A stretch of 64,000 bases of DNA from Azonexus sp. (GTDB taxonomy: Bacteria; Pseudomonadota; Gammaproteobacteria; Burkholderiales; Rhodocyclaceae). Under the pieces are notes generated by a model. The model was given only the letters and a program-made list of their open reading frames with translations, did no database searches and had not been told where the DNA came from. A program made the translations under genes and the position numbers. This document shows, one piece after another, positions 18,206 through 33,430 of this stretch (position 1 is its first letter; each line of letters starts with the position of its first letter). The stretch is taken from positions 37,002-101,001 of the forward strand of contig JAISPT010000052.1 of the NCBI GenBank assembly GCA_031274715.1. The letters are read 5' to 3'.

Positions 18206-19246
18206 ATGGATCCGATTGCGATCATGTCGCGTTATGCGCCGGCGGATGGCGTTCCCTTCGACACCGCTGGTTTCGGCTTCAAGCTGGTCGTCGAACCCGT
18301 ACCGCATCGGCGCTACAAGGACGCCTTATTTCATATGGCGGAGCTTCACCAGCGGCGCCGCAAGCATGGCATCGGCGAGGCCCTCTTGCTCATGGCCCTC
18401 TCGGGAGCCGGCAAGAGTACCGTGGGCAGAACCTATCATGCGAGCTTTCCCCGGCAACACGAAGCCGAGCGAACCTATATTCCGGTGCTGCTCGTCACCG
18501 TACCATCGTCGCCGACCGCCCGAAGTCTAGCCGGCGCCATTTTGGAGGCGCTCGGGTTCAAGAAGCTCCACCGGGGTAGCGCACCCGAGAAAACCGCCGT
18601 CCTCCGCGAGCTGTTTGCGAAGTGCGGAGTCGAGATGGTCATCCTCGATGAAGTCCAGCATCTCTTCTACCCGCCGACCGTCGCGGCCTTCCGCGACCTC
18701 ACCGATTGGCTGAAAAATTTTCTCGAAGAGTCCAAGGTTTGCATGGTGGCCTGCGGGCTGCCGGCGGCCGAAATGGTGGTCGACAGCAACGAGCAGCTGC
18801 AGCGGCGCTTCTCCGAGCGCCTCCGGCTGACGCCCTTTTTGCTGGACGACGAGGAGGATTTCCGGGAGTTTCGCGGCATCCTCAAGGCCTTCGAGGCTAA
18901 GCTGCCGCTTCCCGTCGAGACGCCGCTGTACGAGGCGAACCTGGCTCGACGGCTGCATGTGGCTAGCTACGGCCTCCTCGCATACGTCGTCAAAACCTTG
19001 GAAGGGACCGTCTTCGCAGCGGCCTCGGCCGGCCGGGAGGTGATCGACCTGGCGGTCCTGGCCGCCGGGTTCCGCGACCGGGTATGGCGGGATGTGCCGG
19101 ATCGGCTCAATCCGTTCCATCCGGAGTCGCCCCTGCGCCCCTTGGATCGGCCCGGCGAGGTGTTCCACCTCCACACCAGCCAGGATCCGGTCGGTTCGCC
19201 GGTTGCCCGCAAACTGGGAATGAATCTGTCGCGGGGAGGGAAATGA
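18206..19246 (+). CDS. tnsC: Tn7-like AAA+ regulator TnsC/TniB
   Basis: TnsC-type ATPases link the target selector to the transposase. The protein is 346 residues with Walker A LSGAGKST near residue 70 and Walker B VILDEVQHLF near 145. The DEVQHL form and the flanking sequence are typical of the TniB branch. It begins two bases after tnsB. A sensor and arginine-rich region follows (QLQRRFSERLRLTPF). Confidence 0.92.
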   Translation: MDPIAIMSRYAPADGVPFDTAGFGFKLVVEPVPHRRYKDALFHMAELHQRRRKHGIGEALLLMALSGAGKSTVGRTYHASFPRQHEAERTYIPVLLVTVPSSPTARSLAGAILEALGFKKLHRGSAPEKTAVLRELFAKCGVEMVILDEVQHLFYPPTVAAFRDLTDWLKNFLEESKVCMVACGLPAAEMVVDSNEQLQRRFSERLRLTPFLLDDEEDFREFRGILKAFEAKLPLPVETPLYEANLARRLHVASYGLLAYVVKTLEGTVFAAASAGREVIDLAVLAAGFRDRVWRDVPDRLNPFHPESPLRPLDRPGEVFHLHTSQDPVGSPVARKLGMNLSRGGK

Positions 19247-19247
19247 G

Positions 19248-21161
19248 ATGGCCGATTATGTCTCTCTCCTCGCGCCGGCGTTGGAACCGGACCTCCTGGT
19301 GCGGTCCTTCCCCGGACGCCACGAAGGGCCGCTCGGTTACTTGCTGCGTCTCGCCGAGGCGAACTGCATGACGCCGACGGAACTATCTCGACTCGGCATT
19401 CGTTACGACCCAGGATGCCTGGCCCGGCAGCGCTTGCTGCCGGAATTGGCCCTGGATCGAGATCTTCATGCGCACGTCGTCAGAATGACCAATTTGCTGG
19501 ACACCAAGGGGCGCATTTGGAACCAGCGCTACGCTCGTTTCTGTCCACATTGCCTGGTGGAGGACCCGACCTGGCGAGCGGGCTGGGAACTCTATTTCCA
19601 CGACGTCTGCCCGCGCCACGGGGTTTGGTTGGTGGATCAATGCAGTTCCTGCCGCCAGCCTGTACGCTGGAAGCGGGACTCGCTGCTGCGCTGCCAGTGT
19701 GGCTCGGATCTGCGGGAGGAATCCCCTGGGGCGGCCCCGGACAACCTTCGGCGGCTGTCGGCCATCCTGGAGGCGAAGTTGTTGGGGCGCCCTGAGCCGG
19801 AATCTGCGGCACCCTTCATCGGACTGGATGTGGATCAGGTGCAACGCTTGGTCCGCTACCTGGGCGGCTACATGGATCCGATCTCCAATCCGAAGCCCTT
19901 GAAGCTACGCAACGCTGGCCGACTCGGAGTCTCCTGGCCGGTCTCCTCGCTGGCGGCGGAAATCCTCTTCGACTGGCCGTATGCCCTCCATAGAGCGCTG
20001 GATCAGCTACAAGCTGCCTCCCCTGGTGAAAAATCCGGGCTCAGGGGGCTTTTCCGGCAGGCCTATATTTATCTCTACAAAGGCCTGAAGGAAGGGGCCT
20101 TTGATCCCATTCGGAAAACCTTTGAGAGTTGGCTGGCCGAGCACTGGAAGGGAGGAATAGCCCGACGAAACCGGCGCTTGAGCGTGGAACTCCTGGAGAA
20201 GGTGCAATGGATTCCGGGAAGCGTTGCGGCCGAGATCCTGGGCATTTCCATGGCCCGTCTGACATTTCTCGTCCGGGAAGGAAAGCTGGATGGCGAAGAG
20301 TCCATCAGTACCGCCGGTCGGCGCTATACCGTTGTCCGGCGTGATCAGTTGGACGACATCCGCACCCAACTGGCCGGCGAAATGACCATGAGCGAAGCCA
20401 TGGATCTCCTGGGGATCGGCAAGGTTCGGATGCAGCGTATCCTGCGCCTGCTGTTTCCCTCGGCGCGGCGCATCAACGACAAGGCCTATCTGCCATGGTG
20501 CGTTCCGCGGGCCGAGGTCGAGGCGCTGCTTGCGCTCGGCGGCCATCTTCCCGTGATCGGCATCCCGGAAGAACACCAGGTTTCCCTCGGGCACATCTTC
20601 AAGTATTGGAACTGGGATGGAGACGAGATCGTGGCGTTGGTGGAAGCCGTAAAGGCCGGAACCATCGTGCCGCAGGCCTTGCTCGACAACGCCCGCGGCA
20701 TCAGCCGCTGGATATTCGATGTGACGCCGCTGCGGGCGCTGCAGAAAGGCATGGACAGCGGCCGCTCGAACTGGGTCAGCATTCCCGAGATGGCAAAGAT
20801 CTTGGAGGTCAAGCAGCAGGTGGCCTATTGGCTGACCCATCATGGGTTTGTGCGCGCCGAACGCCTGGGGTCGAAGAAGGACGTCGGTTCGCGCGTGCGG
20901 CGGGACGAACTTGAGCGTTTTCGGCAGCAGCACATTTTCGGACGGGAGATTGCCGCTATCTTGGGGCGGTCTTCGCTGAAAGTAATGCGGATGTTGGCAG
21001 AGCAAGGAATCTATCCCTTGCGGGGCCATGGCGCTGAACCGTGCAGGCAGTTGGTGTATGCTCGTAGCGACGAGATTCAGCGCTTTCTGGCTCAAGTCAC
21101 CGGCTCACCGCCGACAGCTTTCAAGTTGGTGAGCAATCTGGGATCCGACAGCGACGAGTAG
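19248..21161 (+). CDS. tniQ: Tn7-like target selector TniQ/TnsD
   Basis: TniQ/TnsD proteins recognise the target site. The protein is 637 residues. The N-terminal TniQ domain carries paired zinc clusters: CPHC near residue 98, CPRH, CSSC and CQCG. The long C-terminal half shows three helix-turn-helix-like segments (AAEILGISMARLTFLVREG; MSEAMDLLGIGKVRMQRIL; IPEMAKILEVKQQVAYWL), fitting sequence-specific DNA binding as in TnsD. ATG 19248 follows GGGAGGG and is one base after the tnsC stop. There is no tnsE and no CRISPR genes, so a fixed attachment site is the likely target. Confidence 0.88.
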   Translation: MADYVSLLAPALEPDLLVRSFPGRHEGPLGYLLRLAEANCMTPTELSRLGIRYDPGCLARQRLLPELALDRDLHAHVVRMTNLLDTKGRIWNQRYARFCPHCLVEDPTWRAGWELYFHDVCPRHGVWLVDQCSSCRQPVRWKRDSLLRCQCGSDLREESPGAAPDNLRRLSAILEAKLLGRPEPESAAPFIGLDVDQVQRLVRYLGGYMDPISNPKPLKLRNAGRLGVSWPVSSLAAEILFDWPYALHRALDQLQAASPGEKSGLRGLFRQAYIYLYKGLKEGAFDPIRKTFESWLAEHWKGGIARRNRRLSVELLEKVQWIPGSVAAEILGISMARLTFLVREGKLDGEESISTAGRRYTVVRRDQLDDIRTQLAGEMTMSEAMDLLGIGKVRMQRILRLLFPSARRINDKAYLPWCVPRAEVEALLALGGHLPVIGIPEEHQVSLGHIFKYWNWDGDEIVALVEAVKAGTIVPQALLDNARGISRWIFDVTPLRALQKGMDSGRSNWVSIPEMAKILEVKQQVAYWLTHHGFVRAERLGSKKDVGSRVRRDELERFRQQHIFGREIAAILGRSSLKVMRMLAEQGIYPLRGHGAEPCRQLVYARSDEIQRFLAQVTGSPPTAFKLVSNLGSDSDE

Positions 21162-21268
21162 GATTATCGCGTTGTTTGGGGCTGCGACCGGCGAATGTCC
21201 GATTCACGTTTTGTAAGTTGCTGATTGGACAGAGTAGGCCTTGGTGAATCCGATGGCATCCTACAGCC

Positions 21269-22219
21269 ATGAGTGACATCAGGCTGTTCCGATATAACGC
21301 AACGGAGGCACAAGAACTTGCGGGGAAATCGGTAGCAATCGAGAAAACGCTGCAATCTCTAATCGAGTCGCAGATGGAGACTTTTCTCGGAGTACGTTTC
21401 CTGGCTACCGAGTACAGCACGGGCAATAAGCATCGCGGTCGTATCGATTCCCTGGGTTTGGATGAGAACGGTTGCCCGGTCATCATCGAATACAAGCGGC
21501 ATAGTAACGAAACCGTTATCAATCAGGGCCTGTTCTACCTTGACTGGTTGCTCGATCATAAGGCGGATTTTCGCCTACTTGTCATGGATAAGCTGGGTAA
21601 GGAAGAGGCCGACAAGATCGAGTGGAGCGAGACACGGCTGCTTTGTATCGCCTCAGATTTCACCCGTTACGATGAGCACGCGGTGGCGCAAATCAACCGG
21701 AACATTGAGCTGATTCGCTACAAGTTGTTTGGTGACGATCTGTTGCTCTTCGAACTGGTCAACGGTGCTAATGCGGCGAGTACCGCAGCCACGGCTACGG
21801 TAGAAGATGACCCGGTGGAAACGAAGCCGACGAAGGTGCCGGCGGCTTCTACTTTAGCAATGAAAACTCACGCCGACCAAATGGCGACGGCATCGCCGGA
21901 ATTACTGACGCTGTTCGAGCAAACGCGTAGTTTCATCCTCGCTCAAGGCGATGACATTATCGAAAAACCATTGAAACTCTACGTTGCCTTCCGCCGTTTG
22001 AAGAATTTTGTCTGCATGTCGCTGGTTTCCAAACAAGACCCTCGTGTTTTCCTGACGCTGAAACTTGATCCAACTACGGCTGATCTTGAAAAGGGTTTTA
22101 CTCGGGACGTAACCAACATTGGTCACTGGGGTACGGGAGATTTGGAAGTGGCGCTACGTAAACCAGCGGATTTCGAAAAGGCGAAATCGCTTATCGAGCG
22201 TGCCTATCAAGAAAACTGA
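21269..22219 (+). CDS. EndoNucS-like PD-(D/E)XK nuclease with DUF5655-type C-terminus
   Basis: A 316-residue protein in two parts. Residues 25-150 carry a PD-(D/E)XK-like core: Asp60 in [12 protein letters not shown], then Glu74 and Lys76 in PVIIEYKR. A low-complexity Ala/Thr linker (about 165-205) leads to a C-terminal domain like DUF5655 (residues 205-316). Proteins of this build are common in defence islands and mobile elements. Base composition is richer in A and T than dtd downstream, which starts 29 bases after its stop. It could be cargo of the Tn7-like element or an independent gene. Confidence 0.75.
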   Translation: MSDIRLFRYNATEAQELAGKSVAIEKTLQSLIESQMETFLGVRFLATEYSTGNKHRGRIDSLGLDENGCPVIIEYKRHSNETVINQGLFYLDWLLDHKADFRLLVMDKLGKEEADKIEWSETRLLCIASDFTRYDEHAVAQINRNIELIRYKLFGDDLLLFELVNGANAASTAATATVEDDPVETKPTKVPAASTLAMKTHADQMATASPELLTLFEQTRSFILAQGDDIIEKPLKLYVAFRRLKNFVCMSLVSKQDPRVFLTLKLDPTTADLEKGFTRDVTNIGHWGTGDLEVALRKPADFEKAKSLIERAYQEN

Positions 22220-22248
22220 GCCTGCGAACTGGTGCAGGGAGAAAAACG

Positions 22249-22701
22249 ATGCGGGTGGTGGTGCAGCGGGTCAGCGAAGCGGTGGTGTCAGTGGATGTTC
22301 GGGAGGTCGGCCGGATCGGTGGCGGGTTGTTGGTTCTGGCCGGGTTTGAGGCGGTCGATGGCGACGCCGATCTCGACTGGATGGCCGGCAAATTGGTGCG
22401 CTTGCGCCTGTTCGCCGACTCCGACGGGGTGATGAACCGCAGCGTGTGCGATGTCGGTGGCGACATCTTGGCCATCTCCCAATTCACGCTGTTCGCCTCG
22501 GCGAAAAAGGGCAACCGGCCATCGTGGAGTCGGGCAGCGCCGGGCGAATTGTCGCGGCCGCTGTTCGAGCGTTTCGTCAAGCGGCTCTCGGTTGAACTGG
22601 GCAAGCCGGTGCCGACCGGAGTATTTGGGGCCGACATGCGGATTGCCCTAGTTAATGACGGGCCGGTGACGCTCTGCCTCGATTCGCGCTCGCCGGAATA
22701 G
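22249..22701 (+). CDS. dtd: D-aminoacyl-tRNA deacylase
   Basis: Dtd removes D-amino acids wrongly charged onto tRNA. The 150-residue length is standard. The two active-site motifs are present: SQFTLFA and the cis Gly-Pro loop NDGPVT. ATG 22249 follows AGGGAG. It marks the right-hand return to conserved chromosome after the accessory island and is convergent with the Sir2 gene. Confidence 0.95.
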   Translation: MRVVVQRVSEAVVSVDVREVGRIGGGLLVLAGFEAVDGDADLDWMAGKLVRLRLFADSDGVMNRSVCDVGGDILAISQFTLFASAKKGNRPSWSRAAPGELSRPLFERFVKRLSVELGKPVPTGVFGADMRIALVNDGPVTLCLDSRSPE

Positions 22702-22707
22702 CCGGTT

Positions 22708-23556
22708 TCAGCTAGCCAGGGCGGTGCGCAGCGCGGTGAGGCCGGCTAGGCCGCCACAGGCTAAGCTAAGGCCACGGGTCGTGTCGGGTACTTCGGGGGC
22801 GGTGGGGTTGATGCGGATCAGCCGGTTGCCGTATCGCTCGGAGAAATGGCGCACGCTGGGGATGGCGGTGCCGGCGCCGATCTCGATGCAGACCAGGCGG
22901 TCGACGTCGGCCAGCCAGTCATTCAGACGTTGGCGTTGCTGTTCGCTGCGCCGCTCGATCCAGTGCCAGTCGTCGAACATCAGGATGTTGGGCCGTGCCA
23001 CGGCGCCGCAGTGGGGGCAGGTTGGAGCGGCGTTGCGCAATTGGCAATGTTCGACGTCGACATCCGGATGGAAGTCGTCGGCCGGCCAGATGGCTTCCCC
23101 GCAGGGCCGAGTGCATTGCAGGTGGTGGATGGAGCCGTGGATCTCGTAGATTTGGTCGGGCGCGAAGCCAGCTTTCTGGAACTGGCCGTCGACATTGCTG
23201 GTGAATATCCGCAGACCGTGCCGCAGCGGTGCGGCGATTTCCCGCAGCAGGGCGAAGCCGGCGTGTGGCGGGGTGTGCCGGTAGCGTTCCAGGCGGTGGC
23301 CGTAGAAGCCCCAGGCCAGCACCAGGTCGCGGGCAAAGGCGGCGGGGTTGGCGATTGACTCGAACGGGATGCGGGCGCGGCCGAGCGCCGGGTAGTGCCG
23401 CCAGAAGCCTGCTGTGCCGCGAAAGTCGGGTAGTCCGGAATCGACTCCCATACCAGCGCCAGCGCAGACCAGTAGGGCGTCGGCGCTGCGTAGCCAAGCG
23501 GCGGCGCGGGCCAGCGAGGCGGTGTCGAGCGGGGACGGAGTGTCCTCCTCGGTCAT
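22708..23556 (-). CDS. Sir2-family NAD-dependent protein deacylase
   Basis: A sirtuin of 282 residues. The NAD pocket is GAGMGVDSGLPDFRG, the TSNVDGQFQKAG segment follows, and EIHGS holds the catalytic His. Cysteine pairs for the structural zinc are CTRPCG and CPHCG. It begins seven bases after the HD-GYP gene stop, so it is probably the last gene of the kinase/HD-GYP operon. Its target here is unknown. Confidence 0.88.
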   Translation of the reverse strand: MTEEDTPSPLDTASLARAAAWLRSADALLVCAGAGMGVDSGLPDFRGTAGFWRHYPALGRARIPFESIANPAAFARDLVLAWGFYGHRLERYRHTPPHAGFALLREIAAPLRHGLRIFTSNVDGQFQKAGFAPDQIYEIHGSIHHLQCTRPCGEAIWPADDFHPDVDVEHCQLRNAAPTCPHCGAVARPNILMFDDWHWIERRSEQQRQRLNDWLADVDRLVCIEIGAGTAIPSVRHFSERYGNRLIRINPTAPEVPDTTRGLSLACGGLAGLTALRTALAS

Positions 23557-23563
23557 CGCCGTC

Positions 23564-24700
23564 TCAATTGTCCAGTTTCGGGTGGGTTAGCCCGCCGAGG
23601 TGGCCTTCCGGGATTTCGCGGTGGTCGTAGATTTCCTGGAGCCGGAATTCGAGGTCGGTCAGCGCGCCGTTCTCGTCGGCGTAGATGTCGCGGATGCGCA
23701 GGATGTCTGGCAGTGCTTTGTGGAAGGCTTGTAGCAGTTGCGGATCGAAATGCCGGCCATCTTCGTGCTTGAGGATGCGCAGTGCTTCGTCGAGCGGAAA
23801 TGCCGGTTTGTAGGGGCGCACCGAGACTAGCGCGTCGAAGACGTCGGCGATGGCGACGATGCGCCCTTCGAGTGGGATGTCGGTGCCCTTGAGGCCGCGC
23901 GGATAGCCGCTGCCGTTCCATTTCTCGTGGTGGTTGAGGGCGATGACGCGCGCTGTTTCGAGCAGTTCGTTTTCATGCTTGCCGATGATCTTGGCGCCCA
24001 TCAGCGGGTGCTGGCGCATGACCCGCCATTCTTCGGTGTCGAGCGGGCCGGGCTTGAGCAGGATGGCGTCGGGAATGCCGATTTTGCCGATGTCGTGCAT
24101 TGGTGCGGTATTGGCGATGATATCCGTGGCTTCTTGGCCGAGGCCGTACGCTTCGGCGATCAGGCGGACATAGTGGCTCATGCGCAGGACGTGGTTGCCG
24201 GTCTCGTTGTCTTTGAATTCGGCGGCGCGGCCAAGACGGCGAATGATCTGCTGGCGGGTGGTGAGCAGTTCGGCGGTGCGCTGATGGACCATGCGCTCCA
24301 GTTCGCGGGCCTGGTCGTAGAGGGCAAGGTGGGTACGCACCCGGGCTTTGACGATGGGCGGGCTGATTGGCTTGGTGATGTAATCGACGGCGCCGATGGC
24401 CAGGCCGCGTTCTTCGTCGGCGGCGGTGCTCATGGCGGTGACGAAGATGATCGGAATGCGCCGGCGGTCCGGGTTGGCCTTGAGGCGACGGCAGATTTCC
24501 AGGCCCGAGAGGCCGGGCATCATGATGTCGAGCAGGATCAGGTCGGGCGGTTCGTCGGAATAGACGATTTGCAGCGCTTTCTCGCCAGAGGTGGTGACGC
24601 GGACCCGGTAGTCGTCGACGAGGGTTTCGCTGAGCAGATCGATGTTTTCCGGGACGTCGTCGACGACCAGGATGCTTTGCTTGGGCAGCAGGGAGGACAT
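23564..24700 (-). CDS. REC-HD-GYP response regulator (predicted c-di-GMP phosphodiesterase)
   Basis: A 378-residue protein. An N-terminal receiver domain (VDDVPEN; phospho-acceptor Asp in LILLDIMMPG) is joined by a coiled segment (RELERMVHQRTAELLTTRQQ) to an HD-GYP domain. The HD-GYP motifs HDIGKIGIPD and HHEKWNGSGYPRGLKG are intact, with Asn in place of the usual Asp in HHExxDGxGYP. It starts 11 bases after the hybrid kinase stop, which is its likely phosphate donor. The expected output is lowering of c-di-GMP. Confidence 0.92.
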   Translation of the reverse strand: MSSLLPKQSILVVDDVPENIDLLSETLVDDYRVRVTTSGEKALQIVYSDEPPDLILLDIMMPGLSGLEICRRLKANPDRRRIPIIFVTAMSTAADEERGLAIGAVDYITKPISPPIVKARVRTHLALYDQARELERMVHQRTAELLTTRQQIIRRLGRAAEFKDNETGNHVLRMSHYVRLIAEAYGLGQEATDIIANTAPMHDIGKIGIPDAILLKPGPLDTEEWRVMRQHPLMGAKIIGKHENELLETARVIALNHHEKWNGSGYPRGLKGTDIPLEGRIVAIADVFDALVSVRPYKPAFPLDEALRILKHEDGRHFDPQLLQAFHKALPDILRIRDIYADENGALTDLEFRLQEIYDHREIPEGHLGGLTHPKLDN

Positions 24701-24711
24701 GGCTTTTCCGC

Positions 24712-28986
<4,275 letters not shown>

Positions 28987-29083
28987 AGTATTTCTCCCGC
29001 CGCTGTGGCCTGCCGGAAAATGTCGGGTGAATGCAGGCCGGCTCCATAGGATAGCCTGAGCGACACCGGTCCGGCAAGGCAGT

Positions 29084-30115
29084 TCAGGGCACGACGACGA
29101 GATCGGCGGGGCGACCGCCGATGAATTCCAGGCGGCGGTTCAGCGCTTCGGTGACGAACAAACGGCCGTCGGCGTCAACGCGCAGCACCTGGTCGATGCC
29201 CATTTTTTCGGCCAGCGTTGGCCAGTGCTCGGGGCCGGCGATAAAGATCGGTTTGGAGACGGCGTCGGACAGCGTGCCGGCGCGCGGCCCGGCCGGCAGC
29301 AGCACGGTGACGGCCTGGGTGTGGTCGGCGGGATAGCCGCGGCGTGGGTCGAGCAGGTGGGCGTAGCGCTGGCCGTCGACTTCGAAGAAGCGCTGGTAAT
29401 CGCCGGACGTGCCGATCGCCTCGCCGTCGTGAAGCTCCACCGTGGCCAGCGGCCCGGGCTGGCGGGGATGCTGGATACCGACCCGCCAGGCGCGGCCTTC
29501 GCGGTTGCCGAGCGCCAGCACATTGCCGCCGATGTTGATCAGCGCGTTCTGAATACCTTGCTGGCGCAGGATGGCAGCGGCGCGGTCGAGGGCGACGCCC
29601 TTCAGGTAACCGCCGAAATCGAGGGCGACGTGGCGCTTGCGGCTGTGCACCGTGGTTCCGTCGACGACGATGTCGGCCAGCGACGGCCGCTCCGCCAGCC
29701 AGGCGGCGATAGCCGATGGTGGCGGCAGTTCGGCCTTGAATTCATCGGCCTGGAAGCCCCACAGGCGGATCAGTTCGCCGATGCCAGGGTCGAACAGAGT
29801 GTCGCCCTGGGCGCTCAACTGTTGCGCGTCGCGGATCAAGTTGGCCAGTTCGGGGCTGACCTCGTGCGGCTGGCCGGCGGCGATGGCGGCGTTGAGTTCG
29901 GATAATTCCGACGGCTGCCAAGCGTGGTAGGCCCGGTGCATACGGTCGAATTCGCCGAGCACGGCGGCGATGGCCCGGCGCCCCTGTTCCGGTTCGGCGC
30001 TGGCGACGATGACCTCGACACGGGTGCCGAAAACGTAGGCTTGTTGCTCTTGCAGCGGTGTGCGGCCGCAGGCGGCGAGACAGAAGGCGAGGAATAGGAT
30101 CAGCAGTGGCCGCAC
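29084..30115 (-). CDS. apbE: ApbE-family FAD:protein FMN transferase (lipoprotein)
   Basis: ApbE attaches FMN covalently to threonine residues of exported or membrane flavoproteins. The protein is 343 residues from GTG 30115. A lipoprotein signal (LLILFLAFCLAACG) places it on the periplasmic side. Family blocks are seen in DFGGYLKGVALDRA, NIGGNVLALG, IGTSGDYQRFFEVDG and HLLDPRRGYPAD. The frame is open further upstream, but only the GTG gives a proper signal peptide. It follows gshA on the same strand. Confidence 0.9.
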   Translation of the reverse strand: MRPLLILFLAFCLAACGRTPLQEQQAYVFGTRVEVIVASAEPEQGRRAIAAVLGEFDRMHRAYHAWQPSELSELNAAIAAGQPHEVSPELANLIRDAQQLSAQGDTLFDPGIGELIRLWGFQADEFKAELPPPSAIAAWLAERPSLADIVVDGTTVHSRKRHVALDFGGYLKGVALDRAAAILRQQGIQNALINIGGNVLALGNREGRAWRVGIQHPRQPGPLATVELHDGEAIGTSGDYQRFFEVDGQRYAHLLDPRRGYPADHTQAVTVLLPAGPRAGTLSDAVSKPIFIAGPEHWPTLAEKMGIDQVLRVDADGRLFVTEALNRRLEFIGGRPADLVVVP

Positions 30116-30204
30116 GTGTGCTCTCGATAGAGGTGATGGTCGCCGGCCGCGTCGATTTCGACCAGCAGGGGGTCGTGTTCGAGCCGCGGCGACGGTTGTC
30201 GCAC
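30100..30204 (-). CDS. candidate 34-aa His/Cys-rich small protein between gshA and apbE
   Basis: A short frame from GTG 30204 to TGA 30100 encodes 34 residues ending HHLYREHTCGHC. It fills the gap between gshA and apbE and overlaps the apbE start by 16 bases. Codon use is like that of neighbours and the C-terminal His/Cys cluster looks metal-binding. No ribosome site is visible, so it may be chance. Confidence 0.3.
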   Translation of the reverse strand: MRQPSPRLEHDPLLVEIDAAGDHHLYREHTCGHC

Positions 30205-30212
30205 GGCGCGGC

Positions 30213-31499
30213 TCAGTCGTTGGCCGGTGCCGTGTGCTCCAGTTCGACAGCGGCGGCCAGGCAGGCCAGCCGGGCGACGACGCCGTAGGCGTAGAAGCGG
30301 TTGGGCGGCGAGTCGGGATTGCCGCAGCGGTAGTCGGGCAGGTTGCAGCCGGTCTCGAAGGCCAACGGTTCGAAATGCATGCCGGGCGTGTTGAGGTTCT
30401 CGTCCTTGCCGCGACCGGTATGCACGCGATAGAAGCCACCGACGACGTAGCGGTCGATCATGTAAATGACCGGCTCGGCGACTGCCTCGTTGACCGTCTC
30501 GAAAGAATGCACGCCCTCCTGGATCAGCACCTCGGAGACTTCCAGGCCTTCCTTGACCACGCTCATCTTATTGCGCTGCTTGCGGTTGAGCGCGATCACC
30601 TCGTCGGCGTCGCGCACCGTCATCACACCCATGCCGTAAGTACCGGCATCGGCCTTGACCACCACGTAGGGGGTTTCGTCGATTTCGTACTCGCGGTATT
30701 TCTCGCGGACGATGTCGAGCACGGCGGCGACGTTGGCGGCCAGGCATTCCTCACCCTGACGCTCGTGGAAATTGACGCTGCGGCAAACCGAGAAGGCTGG
30801 ATTGATGCGCCACGGATCGATACCGATCTCGCGGGCGAAATCGTTGGCCACCTGGTCGTAGGCGGCGAAATGATTGGACTTGCGGCGCACCGCCCAGCCG
30901 GCATGCACCGGCGGCAGCACGACCTGCTCGTCGAGTCCCTGCAGGATGGCCGGGATGCCGGCCGAGAGGTCGTTGTTGAGCAGGATGGCGCACGGCTCGA
31001 AGCCGGCGACGCCAAGCCGGTTGCCGTTGCGCAGCAGCGGCTCGAGCAGTAATTGTTGGCCGTTCTCGAGATCGATCGGGGTCGGGCCGGCGAGATCGGG
31101 AAGCAGTGAGCCGATGCGCACGTCGAGGCCGGTCTGCTTGAGGATGAGGGCGATCTGCGCGACGTTCTGCAGGTAGAACGGGTTGCGCGTGTGGTTTTCC
31201 GGGATCAGCAGCAGGCTTTTGGCTTCCGGGCAGAATTTCTCGATGGCAGTCATCGCTGCCTGCACGCACAACGGTAGGAAAGCCGGGTTGAGATTGTTGA
31301 AGCCGCCGGGGAACAAGTTGGTGTCGACCGGCGCCAGCTTGAAGCCGGAATTGCGCAGGTCCACTGAAGAGTAGAAGGGCGGCGTGTGCTCTAGCCACTG
31401 ACCGCGCAACCAGTGCTCGATCTGCGGGCTGGCGGCGAGAAAACGGCGCTCCAGTTCGAGCAGGGGGCCGTTGAGGGCGGTGGTGAGGTGGGGAACCAT
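30213..31499 (-). CDS. gshA: glutamate-cysteine ligase, T. ferrooxidans type
   Basis: First step of glutathione synthesis. The 428-residue protein is of the proteobacterial type unlike E. coli GshA (the gshA_ferroox family). Recognisable stretches are DLRNSGFKLAPVDTNLFPGG, VVVKADAGTYGMGVMTV (ATP-grasp-like) and NTPGMHFEPLAFE. ATG 31499 faces ybiT divergently across 140 bases. ApbE follows on the same strand. Confidence 0.9.
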   Translation of the reverse strand: MVPHLTTALNGPLLELERRFLAASPQIEHWLRGQWLEHTPPFYSSVDLRNSGFKLAPVDTNLFPGGFNNLNPAFLPLCVQAAMTAIEKFCPEAKSLLLIPENHTRNPFYLQNVAQIALILKQTGLDVRIGSLLPDLAGPTPIDLENGQQLLLEPLLRNGNRLGVAGFEPCAILLNNDLSAGIPAILQGLDEQVVLPPVHAGWAVRRKSNHFAAYDQVANDFAREIGIDPWRINPAFSVCRSVNFHERQGEECLAANVAAVLDIVREKYREYEIDETPYVVVKADAGTYGMGVMTVRDADEVIALNRKQRNKMSVVKEGLEVSEVLIQEGVHSFETVNEAVAEPVIYMIDRYVVGGFYRVHTGRGKDENLNTPGMHFEPLAFETGCNLPDYRCGNPDSPPNRFYAYGVVARLACLAAAVELEHTAPAND

Positions 31500-31639
31500 G
31501 GGCTGTCTTTCGCGGCCGGGCGGGCGAGTCGTTTATCGGCCAGCATGTTACACCGCGCTCCGGCGAAATGCTGTCCGGGGCCGACCAAGCCATTGAAAAC
31601 AGGTAAAATTCCGCCCTTTGCTTTCGTATCGGATTCACC

Positions 31640-33262
<1,623 letters not shown>

Positions 33263-33430
33263 GGCCGGAACGGCGGTAGAGTAAGGTCTGTGCAGTTGCT
33301 GTCGGCATTTTTTACAGATGGTCGGCTTCCTCGCCGACCTGCGGGAGTAAATATTTGATTTATATATGACGATTTGATTTGGCCCGAAATTTGCTAACCC
33401 CTGTTTTTTTTGACCAATCAAAGGGGAAAA

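Noticed and set aside
21196..21231. TGTCC...GGACA repeat after tniQ as a proven transposon end
   Set aside because: Only five bases pair exactly and no matching copy was found upstream of tnsA, so it is kept only as a candidate.
5005..22248. CRISPR array or guide cassette linked to the Tn7-like module
   Set aside because: No regularly spaced direct repeats and no cas-like proteins were seen in the island.
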